Source of the DNA: Sanderia malayensis
Taxonomy: Eukaryota; Cnidaria; Scyphozoa; Semaeostomeae; Pelagiidae
Direction: 5' to 3'
NCBI GenBank assembly: GCA_013076295.1
Contig: RQOL01000662.1
Location: 62,001 to 126,000 of the forward strand
DNA length: 64,000 bases
Positions 1 through 10,320 of the stretch are shown in pieces. Below the pieces are notes generated by a model that made no database searches, was not told the DNA's origin, and saw only the letters and a list, made by a program, of their open reading frames with translations. Each line of letters opens with the position of its first letter. The stretch's first letter is position 1. A program made the position numbers and the translations under genes.

Positions 1-543
1 TGCCGTCCCTCCGTTTCAACATTGGCCCAACATTAGACAAAACTTCTGTACTTGTCATGGCCAAGAAATTAGCATCGAGAGTAATGCAGGGAATTTCATC
101 TATGGTGCCATAAAACACCATCTTCCGACACGCTTCGTTGACCTCACGGGAACATCTATACTGCAATGCGCCAACAAGCAAGTCGTCTTTGCATTGTGTA
201 CATGAAGACCTAGGAAAACATTATGCATATGAGTTTGATTGACATTATAACCCTTGATTATATATTAAATGAATTATTTTTATGAAACATACCATTGGGC
301 AACGGGAAATGTTTTTCGAAAACGTGAAACAAGGTTTTCTCTGGAGATTCCATCTTTGTCTTCCTCAAAATGAAATTGTTGTTCCCCAGAGATGGCAAGA
401 GGTTCGTTTTGATAAGGTTGAACTCCTCCGAAATTTACAACCGCGTAGTCCTCGTCTGAACTATCTTTAAAACCCAACTCTGGGTGCCAATTCGACGAAG
501 AACTCTATGAAAAATCTGAATACATTTTTTCACTTCCCGACAT
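1..543 (-). pseudogene. P2X7 C-terminal-domain-like protein, 5' end, two exons, truncated by window edge
   Basis: Exon 1 runs 543-293 and exon 2 runs 209-1, continuing off the window. The 83-bp intron (210-292) has a GT donor after ...PVAQ(W) and an AG acceptor, and splicing keeps frame across a Trp codon. Exon 1 is acidic and Ser-rich. Exon 2 has a cysteine-rich start (CTQC, then RCSRE), a 'CITL' block and ends VGPMLKRRDG. This Cys pattern resembles the P2X7 receptor intracellular domain found in many stand-alone invertebrate proteins, often repetitive; no channel part is visible. An in-frame TAG occurs 12 codons after the first ATG (541-543), so translation would need a downstream start. 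It may be a domesticated or transposon-borne copy rather than a receptor. Confidence 0.5.
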
Positions 544-1050
544 TTTTACCACTTCTTGTTACTGGAGTCAAACAAAAGAATGAAACACTAACACTCACAG
601 TTCCTGCTATCTCTTCCGTTCTCCCGCCTTATCCCGATGGGGTAACGCACACTCCACAGTTTGATGTCACTGCACCAAAACTGCACCATTTCAGACCACA
701 ATTAATCCCCCAAAACCTTTTTTGAAAATTTTTAAAAAAATTTTAGAATTTGTGAAATTGCTTACATTGTTATGTCTTGGGATGCGATTTTTGAATAATT
801 ATTTATTTATTGAGCTAGACGGAGTGGAGCAAAAAGCTACCATACACTTTAATACAAAAACTTGAAATGGGTCCTGGTTATTACGTCACGTTTGTCACAG
901 TCGAAATGGCAAAATCGACGACTTTGCGGGCTTGTAAAAACAATTCTACTGGATCAATTTTCATTCTGAAAACGGTTTTATGATCAGTTCGAATAGGTTT
1001 ATCATGATATGCAAAAAAATAATATCACTTTTTTTTATTAAAGTAGGCCT
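544..1050. other. AT-rich spacer, no recognised gene
   Basis: No sustained coding frame with recognisable motifs on either strand. It contains short homopolymer runs and a CpG-containing patch near 880-930. Confidence 0.6.
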
Positions 1051-2028
1051 TTAATATTTGACAACATTAAAAAATTGTGATCTGCAGCTTCTGAATTTTC
1101 TGCATATATGTGAAATTGCATTCCATGGAAATTCAGGAGTAGATTTATCTACACATTTAGACCTCAACAAATTTTCATCATCCTCATTCAACTGACCAAT
1201 GCGAATTCTGTTTAACATGTCAACAAAAAGATTGTTTGTTTGCCTCATTGTTCTTTGCTCATTTACCTCATTTGCTTCAATTCACACATGCTGAAAAGTT
1301 TCCATAATGTGCAATGTTTTGCCAATCATCATTGCTTTATAATTTGTTGCCAACATATCTGCTGTAACGTGGCCTTGGGTGACTTTTTTCATTGCAAAAC
1401 GGATACTGCTGCTTAAACTTAATTTTTCAAGCAGTGAGCTGGCAAAAAATATGTAATCCAAATCAGAAGCAAATTTTTGTTTGTAGTTAAGAAGTCGCTG
1501 ATTGAAGTATCTTGTTGGTGAAAGGATTATTTCACGTTGTGCTTTATATCAAAACTTACCAGTAGGAAACAAATATGGAAAAGCTGATTCTTCACAATTG
1601 TCATCAAAAACAATAGATGTTGGTAATTTCCCTTCACAAGCAGCTATACTGATAATCTCTTCATTAGAAATTACAGAAGGAATGTTATTGACAAGGACAG
1701 ATTCATTTGAATTAACTCGATGCTCATCAAGTGGATTTTCATTTTGCTCTTCATTGGATTTATCAATAATATTTTCGTCAATAAATCCATTATCAACTGT
1801 ACTTTCATCATTTTCAGTGTTGTTATCAGTTATGCCAAGCTCTTCAAAATTTTGACAAATAGGATTCACATCAATAATTTCTATATCAGAGTAAAGATGG
1901 TTAAATATGCAAGTGCCATGGAGAATAACTGTTTTAAATATGCAAGTTCCATGGAGAATTTCAGGCCGAATTGGCTCAAAATATACATGACCTCTATACA
2001 TTAATTTTCTTTTCAATTTCAAAAAAAT

Positions 2029-2252
2029 CATTCCATTATTTAAAAATATCGATTCGGGCAAACAATTTAACAATGAATAGTATCACCAGAAGCTTCATGT
2101 TAGGAAAACGTTAATTATTCCTACAAACGAATTATTATTATTATACAAACGTTAATTATTCCTATTCTTATTACCGAATATATAGTCGTTTGTAGGAATA
2201 ATTAACGTTTTCCTAACATGAAGCTTCTGGTGATACTATTCATTCCATTATT
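2029..2252. mobile_element. 200-bp hairpin insertion with 12-bp target-site duplication
   Basis: CATTCCATTATT occurs at 2029-2040 and again at 2241-2252, bracketing 2041-2240. Removing the insert plus one copy restores the Helitron-like frame exactly (...VENNNGM then IFLKLKRK...). This shows that the 200 bp inserted into an existing coding sequence. The insert is mostly one long hairpin with a short AT-rich tail and has no coding capacity. A 12-bp duplication is longer than for the common cut-and-paste families, so the mobilising enzyme is unclear. Confidence 0.75.
2073..2243. repeat. 58-bp perfect inverted repeat (hairpin)
   Basis: The arm at 2073-2130 is the exact reverse complement of 2186-2243, with a 55-bp loop (2131-2185). 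The loop repeats part of the arm (CGTTAATTATTCCT near 2149). Perfect pairing over 58 bp indicates a recent origin. Confidence 0.9.
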
Positions 2253-2640
2253 GTTTTCAACACGTGGTAATGAATAATGTCCGTCAAAATATTTGTTTCC
2301 TGTAAAATTTTGTAACGGCTTCTCAAGAAAAAAACAACTGATCTGTGATAAAGACAACAATGACATATAACACAAATAAAATATGGCCCTTCTCCAATCA
2401 AATTTTAAAATTTTGTAATGGCTATTTGTAGTTTGTTATAATGGCTGTCTGTTTTACCAACACCCGCAGAATTATCATTTACCTGATTAGTTCTTTGTGT
2501 GTACGTTTCTTCCTTAGATGGAAATAATTTAAGTGAATCTCTATTTTGTTTATACTTTTTCTGTATTTGTATGCCTATGCCTTTGTTTGATTTTCTCTTG
2601 TGACATCTTTTAGCATTTTTTGGATTTGTTTTTTAATAGA

Positions 2641-3959
2641 TTTTTTGCCTAAATTGTTGACACATATTTTAATAAATTGCATTTCAAATGGAGCATTAAT
2701 TCACCTGAACTAAAAATGTTTGCAACTCAATCATTTTGTCAAACTTTATTAAAGTGCTAATGCAACCAATTTTTACATGGTGTTTTTATTTCAAAAATCT
2801 ATAGATTTCAATGCAATGATTAACGTGGCACAAATAAAATTTGCAAATTATGTATACTTTTTTCTCTATTAACCTTCAAAGTAGGCAATTTTGACCTTTT
2901 CCATGCGAAAACAGAACATCACTGTGATGTCATCAAACGTTGTGTCTGCAGCGTCAAGCAGGCTTCCTTCTATTAAAATTCGACATGGCGAGCTGTGAGC
3001 GAGCACACACATGACGGGTATCTCGTCTCGGGAGCAAATAAATCATAAAACTATTTACATGTCGTAGACATACATAAAGGAGACAATTGTACGATTACTC
3101 AGTGTTGCGAAAAATTATCGTTTCATAATGTTGCTGATAGTATTTCAAAACCAATTAAACAGAACAAGGTCTTAGGAGTTCAGAAGACAGACATCATTCG
3201 CACCCACCGACTAGGATAGCAGGATTTTATTCATTATAGCGCTCATTTTTGCTTTGAAATAAAGAGAGATATTGGGAAAGAATTAAAGATGAGATTAAAG
3301 CTAAAATCAAATGCTATTCCTGCAATAGATGCAGTAAAAAAAGCTCGTAAACCAACCCGTGTGACTCTCAGCTTTACTCTGGCCTAAGCACTCCTCGCCC
3401 GGAGTGGTTAGGCCCAAGCCGACCAAAACAAATGTCAGAAGATTTAGCTTTTTGGGATGATATCGAAGGAATTTTAATTTCCGAAGTTTCTAAAAATAAT
3501 TTCTGCAATTTTGAGTTAAAATAAGTTATTGCAAAAAATAAGACCTGGGATAAGCCAAACCAGGGCTACGTGTCGTTCCACAGCAACTCGAAACAACAAT
3601 GGCGACGCGGGATGATGTCATATATTTCGGAGCTACCCATTTTCAAACTTAATTTGTGTCTCTAACTTTAAACAAAATGACACAAACTGTTTCCAGAACG
3701 ACGGCTAAAAGATTTGCACTGATAATGGTTTAGCCGGAGGTCGTTCGAAAAAATCCGTTGACTTCCATTTGGAGAAATATTTTGGGTCATCACTGTCACG
3801 TCACAGCGTTGCAATATTTTTCGCAAAAGGTGGCGTGATTCAAGGTGAAATTACAGTAACTTATACTTGTCAGATGCACATCAAAATTGCATCAAACTGA
3901 TCAGTACATCTTTGGCTTTCATTTAAAATAAAATAATCGATATGTCAAATTTTGTTGCA
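2641..3959. other. Spacer without recognised gene
   Basis: Stops are frequent in all frames. Short patches look diverged and coding-like (for example about 3240-3340) but I recognise nothing. It contains several CpG-bearing TGACGTCA-like sites near 2930 and 3795. Confidence 0.5.
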
Positions 3960-4493
3960 TTACCACTTTAAAGAGCTGTATGCATCACACACAGTTTTAC
4001 CCATTTCATTTCTGCTATGAGAATCAAAGACATAAATTGCAGATTTATAAAAGAAAAGTGCTAAACAATAATTATTTATGATAAATAATGCACCATCTCC
4101 AAGTCCAGTATTTGGAATGTGTGATCTTATATCAAAGCTGTCATAATCAGTTATGAATCCCGATACATTAGTCAGCATGTCAAGTTCTACATGATAACCA
4201 AATAAATCAATTATTGATGGTAGATCATCTATAGATATATATCTATTTAAATTCAATGTCTTGAACAGCTTATCACCTTCTTCCAAAATATTATCAAGGC
4301 CAACTGTTTTCCACTGATACACAGATTTTATTGTTGACCAACAAATTGAACGTGTGGCATTACAAACACACTGAATGCCAGCAGTTGCTCCAAATTTAGC
4401 ATTTCCTTGGTTAAAAGAACCCTGAACTGACTTTAAAGATTCATAGTTTGGCTGTGGTGTGGTGGACAGCATTTGAACATCGAAATATTCCAT
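3960..4493 (-). CDS. C76-type (herpes-tegument-like) cysteine peptidase domain ORF
   Basis: A 177-codon open frame. It begins near a QGSFNQGNAKFG block, followed by AGIQCVCNA, where the Cys after Gln fits the catalytic Cys of OTU/UL36-type (MEROPS C76) deubiquitinating peptidases. It ends with DGALFIINN and VFDSHSRNEMG, which fits the catalytic Asp/His segment. Such domains are known on Helitron/Helentron-type elements. It lies upstream, on the same strand, of the Rep relict at 1051-2640, so it probably belongs to the same element. It ends abruptly (SSLKW) and shows no frameshift in the part seen. The peptidase assignment rests on motifs only; activity is unknown. Confidence 0.6.
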   Translation of the reverse strand: MEYFDVQMLSTTPQPNYESLKSVQGSFNQGNAKFGATAGIQCVCNATRSICWSTIKSVYQWKTVGLDNILEEGDKLFKTLNLNRYISIDDLPSIIDLFGYHVELDMLTNVSGFITDYDSFDIRSHIPNTGLGDGALFIINNYCLALFFYKSAIYVFDSHSRNEMGKTVCDAYSSLKW

Positions 4494-4518
4494 ATTTTTG
4501 TAACATAAAATGATATTG

Positions 4519-4780
4519 TCAGATAAGGCTAATTAATAAATCTGAATCCAAATATTTAACAATTGGCATCATGACTGGTATGATGAACAAGTGCAATAAA
4601 TTGATAAGCAGCATGCCAGATTGCAGAGTACGCTCGTTTCCAAATCTCCTTCGTGCAAGTTGCCAAAGGAAATTTTTCCATTGTAATTTCTCAAAAACAA
4701 ACTTAATCAAATGATGTTGGTCTGTAACATCTTCAATTTGGATCCTAACTGTATCATCCTTTCATAACAAAATATTAGGT
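4519..4780 (-). CDS. Unrecognised open frame upstream of the C76-like ORF
   Basis: The minus frame is open from about 4780 to 4519 (about 85 codons). It is acidic at the start (DDTVRIQIEDVTDQHH), then WKNFLWQLARRRFGNERTL, then a hydrophobic tail. It shares strand and spacing with the C76-like ORF and may be another piece of the same element. No family is recognised. Confidence 0.3.
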
Positions 4781-4907
4781 CTAGGTAGGGCCTAGCTTTA
4801 CAAGAGTTGCCAACAATTTTAATAGGGGTCAGCATTTTGCCTACCAGCAGCATATGCCAAATTTCCCCGGTACCAGCAGCAGCAGTATAGCCATTCCACC
4901 CTCAGCA

Positions 4908-5068
4908 GAACAGCCAACACCCAAGTCAGTTGAACCGCCAGCAACCAAACCAGCAGAACAGCCAACACCCAAGTCATTTGAACTGCCAGCAACCAAACCA
5001 GCAGAACAGCCAGCAACCAAATCAGTTGAACTTCCAACAACCAAACCAGCAGAACAGCCAATGCCCTA
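4908..5068. repeat. 48-bp tandem repeat, about 3.3 units
   Basis: GAACAGCC starts recur at 4908, 4956, 5004 and 5052, an exact 48-bp period with internal 24-bp near-symmetry. One plus frame reads as Pro/Thr/Lys-rich repeats and another as Gln/Asn-rich. Both follow from the repeat and are not evidence of a gene. Confidence 0.85.
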
Positions 5069-5250
5069 ACCAAAGCCAATGCACTTCGTCATCCAATAGT
5101 GGAGACCTCCCATCTGAAGGATTCACGCTTTACACAAAATTATAGAGACAACGCAGAGAGAAAACATCATATCTTATTATCTTAAAAACAAAAATAGCAA
5201 TGACCTAAAGTAGTCATTTTGTCCTTTTAAAGTTATTTTCATAAAAAAGT

Positions 5251-5650
5251 TTAATGCAAATCAACTTCTTGACAATATTGAATTAGTGCATCCCTGATAC
5301 AATTCGCATTCTGTGATGATTGACATCCACTGTCATAACAGCCAGTTTGTTGAGTGGAGGATTGCTCGTCATAGAGATTGTTGTCAAATTCTTATTTAAA
5401 AAGCTCACAGATGTTGTGCAATATGCAACATGTGACAACAATCAAATTCATCCTCTCGATGTTGACTTCATTTTCTTTCAACAAGCAGCGCCATCTTCCC
5501 TTCAACCTGCCAAAGGCATTTTCGACTACCTTTCGGCATTTTCATGTTTCTGGGCACAATTTCAAGTTGTATGCTTCTGTTCTCAAAAATCTAGGCCGTT
5601 TCGTCCTTTACCAAAACACTACGAGACATAAGAATTTCTCGGCTTCTTTG
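5251..5650 (-). pseudogene. PIF/Harbinger transposase C-terminus (broken)
   Basis: The minus strand reads YNLKLCPET, a TGA, then VVENAFGRLKGRWRCLL, the hallmark third-acidic-residue block of Harbinger DDE transposases (E of VVENAFG). It continues through TCCILHNICELF, an in-frame TAA, and ends CIRDALIQYC near the natural stop at 5251. The first two Asp motifs and the helix-turn-helix are missing, so this is a 3' fragment with at least two stops. Confidence 0.75.
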
Positions 5651-5779
5651 AAAAAAGTGATGGACCCGATTTTACTCTGCTTTCGTTCATAGTAAAATTT
5701 TCAAAGATGGAGGATTAACACCTCCTAAGCCCATTAAAATCTGCTGCGAAAATCACGTTGGTCCAATATAAAAAAAAGT

Positions 5780-6243
5780 GATGGCAAAAAGTGATCGTGT
5801 AACCTGGGCCTTTAGAGAATGTGGTGTCCCTAGCAGAATCAGGACAAATGGTGAGCCATTTTCTTGTGATAAATTGTGAAAGATGGGGTAGTGCAATTGT
5901 GGGAAGATCTGTTCACAACCGAAGAATAGAACGAATCTGGAGGGATGTATTTGCGAAGGTGCTTCAAAAATATTACAAGCTCTTTCATCACACGGAAGGG
6001 CATCGTATCCTCAACATTAGGAATGATATTCATTTTTACTTTCTTCAATACACATTCATTCCTCGCATTAAGGAGAATTTACACTTTGGACAAGAGCCCA
6101 TAATGACCACAGACTACGAACAGAGCATAATTGCCCCCCCCCCCCTTCAGCTCTGGTATTCAGGTAGCTTGGAACATTCACAGAATAACAATTCTGTGAT
6201 GAACAACTTGTTTCGACGAAATGTAGACATAGTTCATTCATAA
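5780..6243 (+). pseudogene. Integrase-core (rve-type DDE) fragment, C-terminal part
   Basis: The 5' portion reads CGVPSRIRT, matching the second-Asp region of the family. After a small frameshift the frame 5850-6243 gives SAIVGRSVHNRRIERIWRDVF, the conserved block with the catalytic Glu, then FIPRIKENLHFG and a Pro-rich spot made by a run of ten C residues (about 6126-6135). This integrase-core domain is widespread in cnidarian and fish repeats. The N-terminal half of a related element lies at 58.6-59.3 kb. It is non-functional because of truncation and frameshift. Confidence 0.6.
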
Positions 6244-6278
6244 TTCATAGTTCATAGAATATAGTTTTAGTTCATAAA

Positions 6279-7205
6279 TTAAATCATGTCAAATCTGCTC
6301 CAAAGCTCTGGGTTTGCAAGAAGTCGCTTCATAATTTCAGATAATGACTGAAATGGTTAAAAGTACCTTGAAATGTGCAGGCTGCAGGAGCATGTGTTTC
6401 CTTTCGGCACCATATCTTCTTCGTTAATTTCTCCATTAAACTCAACTCGAATAGTCTCCAATAGTAAAAGTTCGCTACCAGAAACAAAGCGGAGAAATGT
6501 TGCTGCATCTGGCTGTTTCAATGACACAAGGAACGTCTACAAATAGTCAGCTACTCTGCTTTCCAGAGCCTGCAGCTCGGCGTCATCTGACAAATTTAGT
6601 GACAGTTTTGCAACAACTTGCAATCCATTTGGCAAGAACGATTCTAGCAAATGACAAAAATTGCATTCTTTAGGCTTCCCAATCAGTGTCAATGCTGCTG
6701 CTGCAATCGGATCCCCCATGTTTTGCAAGTAAAAAAATGGTTTCACAAGTGTCACATATCTTGCCAATGACACGAGAATGTTTTTTAAATTTTATTTTCT
6801 TGGTAAAATACCAAGATCATACTTCCCAAGAATAGTTGCAAGGTGTATTCTGGTATTTTGTTAGAATTGCTTCCGTCAGGGCAGTATTTATTAATGATTT
6901 GTCTCCTTCATCCAGGCCTTGAGTGAACTGCCCCAGCATCAATTCACCAGACATTTCTTGACCAGTTCGGATCCAATACAATACTCCATAATTGATATAA
7001 AAAGGCAAATTACCACACAAAATATAATCATGTAGTAAAACTCTACCAATAGCATTTAACTCTTCAACATCCATCATAATGACAGGGTTGAACATAGGGT
7101 ACACCTTATCAGTACCTGCAAAAGACGGTTTCATTTTCAACCAAAACTGAGAAGACAATTCCCTTGTTAATTCGTTTAGGTCATCCCCTTGCTCATCCTG
7201 GAAGT
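6279..7205 (-). pseudogene. HECT-domain E3 ubiquitin ligase, catalytic exon (broken)
   Basis: Read from 7205, the frame starts VHFQDEQGDDLNELTRE (typical HECT entry), then GRVLLHDYILCGNLPFYI (N-lobe). After an interval with a stop (near 6800) it continues to the C-lobe FLRFVSGSELLL and NTCSCSLHIS, where the first Cys fits the thioester-forming position. It ends LLANPELWSRFDMI with a stop at 6279-6281. TAG at about 6540 replaces a Gln codon, and TAA sits just after the catalytic loop (ISRYF). The upstream part of the gene is at 8403-9159; a dispersed repeat abuts this exon at 7212. HECT genes of this layout are multicopy and transposon-associated in cnidarians; here it is dead. Confidence 0.7.
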
Positions 7206-7211
7206 GGACAT

Positions 7212-7645
7212 CTAATATATATATTCAGCGGAGGTCACGTGATGACGCACTTTCTTGCCCAAAACAATAAATTTGACCCGAAACAATAAGTCAAACGCCC
7301 CAAAAAATGGGCCCGAAACAGCAAACCGTGTGATCACAAAGGCTTTGTTGTATGTGGGTATATGGCAATGAAATTCAAACTCAATGTTTAGTTTATTAAT
7401 TTAACCAGGGTAATGAATTTTGGTTTTTCGATTTTCTCCCGAATTATTGAATTATTCCATTAATTATTCTGCTAATTGTGCTATCACAAAAACTATGGTT
7501 TACTCTGGCGAAACTTCCAAATTCGCGTCCCGAACTCCATTTTCGAACAGAGTATTTGCTCTTCACATGACCCGTTTTGCCTTTTCCGGCAATTTGATTA
7601 GCTCTTTTTGTGCGACCCACGTTAGACAGGGAAATTCTTATAAGA
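7212..7645 (+). repeat. Dispersed repeat block A, copy 1
   Basis: Starts AATATATATATTC, then a GTCACGTGATGACG-type palindromic patch and phrases such as CCCGAAACAATA. It matches the reverse complement of 17,290-17,725 over about 430 bp at roughly 80 percent by eye. It sits at the 5' border of the HECT catalytic exon, probably inside the former intron. Confidence 0.75.
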
Positions 7646-8402
7646 ATCTAGCAATCAGGGTAACCGGAATTCTGTTTTTGAGACATGTTACTGGGGGGTT
7701 TGGGCTTCAAAATCCGCCAGGGGACAAAAAATTTTCGGCCCGGGGGTCATGTTATTGCTTACGTCAAATCTGGGGGGTTAATCAAATTTTTTTAAATCAA
7801 ACTTCAGCAAAATTGATATCAATCGAAAGAGCATTTAAAACCAAGCAAAAAACATATAAGAACTAGGGCCATAAAACTTATACAGAGAAAAATATAAGGT
7901 CTTGCATTGTTTGTAATGACGTCATCAGAATGGACTAAAGTTCAAATGATGTACTTTTTAAGTTATTTTGCAATGTAATGACATTTCAAATTAGCCCCAT
8001 TCACTGTCACCGCTATCAGTACTGCTTTCTTCATCGCTAGATTCGCCAAAAAAGATAATTAAGTTCTGTGTCCTTTTCAAATGGAATTTCGTTGTTTTCA
8101 TTGACCTTCTTTCTTTTTCGCTTTCTGCCATCTTTCCCAAACGGTGGTAGCTGATTACCCGAAAACGTGTTTTGAAGCATTATTGGTTTTGTGAAGATTT
8201 GTTTTCAATTTTAATTGTAGATAAGTTGCAATAGGCTTACCTTCATACTATGCAGGCACAACAGTTATCTTAGAGTCAGCGCGCTCCAAGTTCAAGCCAC
8301 TGTTCATTATGTTTCTACGGAGCACTTTTACCGCACTGCAGCTTTTTCACTAGCCGAAAGTTAGAAGAAGTACTGTATTCAAGAATGAAGACCTTTACTC
8401 AC
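7646..8402 (-). other. Probable intron of the HECT gene, with an acidic/basic coding-like patch
   Basis: On the minus strand a consensus donor (AAAG then GTGAGTAAAG, at 8402) opens this interval. Within it, about 8180-7998, the minus frame reads KRKRKKVNENN and, after a one-base shift in a T run, SSDEESSTDSGDSEWG then stop. This could be a small exon of the same or another gene; I cannot assign it. Confidence 0.35.
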
Positions 8403-9159
8403 CTTTATTTGAAAATGATGGTACTTTGGCTTTGCAGTTCAAGTAATGCTGCCTCAGTTTGTGCAATTGAATCAACTCCATACAGTTATTACACATTTCT
8501 CTTTGTGCATTCGACTCAAGTTTTGATTCCTTCTGTAAACTCACCAGAGGCAAATTCTCTTGTATTGGCCGGATGTACACTTTGCCTTGACCTATGAATG
8601 ACGTCATATACTTCATAGTTATGCCTTCTGGGCCTGGAGGTATTACTTTTAGCTCCCTTGACCGGCTCTCCGAATACATTAATTCGAAACCTCCAGCGAA
8701 TTAAAGCTTTGGAAATTTTGCAGCCAAAGTGGCACGAATATCGCTCTCTTCAGCTTCCTCAGGTAGAGATAATTTCATTTCTCCCAGGCCAGCCATAAGA
8801 ATTTGTCTGTGTTCTTCACAATCTGGCGCGTCAGCCTGTTCTTTATCTGCCAGACAAACAAATTTTCTCATAACCTCTTTGCATTTTAGTGCAGGCTTCT
8901 TTCATTTTCTTGAAACACGTGGGACTTGAATTTGGGATCGATTATTGGATGTCGTGGCCGCAGGCCCAAAATGGTGAGGGAACAACGTGCGGATTTCTCT
9001 GCGCACGTTGCTTGCCGCAGGTTCAACTCTAGTAGTAGATTCACCCTGACCAGCATTATTATTTGAAGAAGAAAGCCTCGAAGCAACTCAATTTAAAAGA
9101 CGAGCTGCACTTGTTAAGTCTGAGATTTGCCCTTCATCATCATCTTTATTGTTTGCCAT
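8403..9159 (-). pseudogene. HECT-type element gene, N-terminal exon (broken)
   Basis: ATG at 9157-9159 opens MANNKDDDEGQISDLTSAARLL. In one frame down to the donor at 8402 come a Ser/Asn-rich linker, a KFVCLADKEQADAP block, AGLGEMKLSL, FAGGFELMY, GQGKVYIRPIQENLPL, and a CNNCMEL...HKLRQHYLNC zinc-finger-like Cys/His set. This order precedes the HECT domain in the multicopy G2E3-like proteins of corals and Hydra. Three in-frame stops (after ARLLN, after VSRK and after FPKL) kill it. Splicing at 8402 would lead towards the catalytic exon at 7205. Confidence 0.6.
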
Positions 9160-9261
9160 CTTTTCTGAGTGCAACTTTCCCACTCCTGCAGTGCAGGCGC
9201 TATCAAGATTCAGATTCAAGGCTCAGGTGTTCCGATTCAAATTTACATTCAAGCCCAGACC

Positions 9262-9620
9262 TCTGAACGATAACAGCTCCATTTTAAAAGAGGAGCACCA
9301 TTTTAAAAGTGAAGCACCATTTTAAAAGCGAAGCACCATTTTAAAAGTGAAGCACCATTTTAAAAGAACAAATGTCGCAATTTTATGAAAATAGGCACTC
9401 ACCATTTGGAGAGTTGAGGCTCCATTTTAAAAGTGGAGCACCATTTTATAAACTCAAGTCACCAAATTACGAAATCATATGTGCTCACAATTTACAAAAT
9501 TTATGGCTCCATTTTAATAGTTGAGCACCATTTTAGAAAACCAAGACCACAATTTAAAGAAACCAGAGCACCATTTTATAAATTCAATGCACAATTTTCA
9601 GAATAAGGCGCTCCATTTTA
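9262..9620. repeat. Degenerate tandem repeat of a CACCATTTTAAAAG unit
   Basis: The core CACCATTTTAAAAG recurs about every 19-20 bp between 9292 and 9365, then at wider spacing to 9620 with variants (CTCCATTTTAAAAG, CACCATTTTATAAA). No coding function is suggested. Confidence 0.85.
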
Positions 9621-9639
9621 AAGAAAATCAATAGGCTGA

Positions 9640-9790
9640 ATTTTGGCGGTAATGCCACCCCATAGGTGATAGCTTTGTTTAGTATTTTGAGTTGAAATAG
9701 TTGTAGTTTTTGTAGTAGGCGTTGCTTCGGCATGCTTTCAACGCTTAGGCGTAGGCCCAATGAAAACAAAGTCAAAGTTATGAATTTTTC
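9640..9790 (+). repeat. Dispersed repeat block B, copy 1
   Basis: The segment including GGTGATAGCTTTGTTT and GTTGCTTCGGCATGCTT matches the reverse complement of about 17,000-17,125. Confidence 0.7.
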
Positions 9791-9829
9791 AGGCGCTATT
9801 TGCATGATTTTCCTTATTTAAACTTTCGA

Positions 9830-10320
9830 CAAGTGTTTGTATGTTTGTATAGTGGGCATAGTATGTCTATTATATTTTTTTAGTAGGTATAGTATGTTTT
9901 TATTGTAGGTATAGTAGGTATAGTATGTTTTTATAGTAGGTATAGTAAGTTTGTATAGTAGGTATAATCGGTATAGTATGCTTTTATAGTAGGTATAATA
10001 TGTTTTTATTGTAGGTATAGTATGTTTGTATAGTAGGTATAGTATGTTTGTATAGCAAGTATAGTATGTTTGTATAGTAGGTATAGTAGGTATAGTATGT
10101 TTCTATAATAGGTATAGCAGGTATAGTAGGTATATTATGTTTGTTTATTAGGCATAGTAGGTATAGTATGTTTGTATAGTAGGCATAGTAGTTATAGTAT
10201 GTCTTTATGGTAGGTATAGTATGTTTTTATAGTAGGTATAATAGGTATCGTATGTTGGTATAACAGGTATAGTAGGTATAGTATGTTTGCATAGTAGGTA
10301 TATAATAGGTTTATATGTAG
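9830..10320. repeat. Imperfect minisatellite built on GTAGGTATAGTATGTTT
   Basis: Repeated GTAGGTATAGTA and TAGTATGTTTGTATA phrases with irregular spacing across about 490 bp. Reading frames through it (Tyr/Leu/Pro-rich on the minus strand) are repeat artefacts. Confidence 0.85.

Larger units (their letters stand above)
1051..2640 (-). pseudogene. Helitron-like Rep/helicase relict, internally deleted
   Basis: Reading down the minus strand from about 2640 there is a basic N-terminus, a Cys cluster (YFICVICHCCLY) typical of DUF6570-type Helitron N-termini, then GHYSLPRVENNNG, then the Rep-start signature FPYLFPTGKF. An in-frame TGA (near 1547) follows, and the frame resumes as YKAQREI...QRLLNYKQKFASD...YIFFAS (about 1546-1275). 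The sequence then jumps straight to a helicase C-terminal piece (DMLNRIRIGQ, 1051-1248). The HUH/two-tyrosine region and helicase motifs I-III are absent, so this is an internal-deletion derivative. A further stop and a small frameshift lie at 2300-2410, and a 200-bp insertion interrupts it at 2041-2240. It cannot make a functional transposase. Confidence 0.7.

Noticed and set aside
1..543. Host P2X purinoceptor gene
   Set aside because: Only an intracellular-domain-like Cys pattern is visible, with no transmembrane channel part in the window.
4819..5145. Pro/Thr- or Gln/Asn-rich proteins in three frames
   Set aside because: All derive from one 48-bp repeat; no splice sites or flanking coding support.
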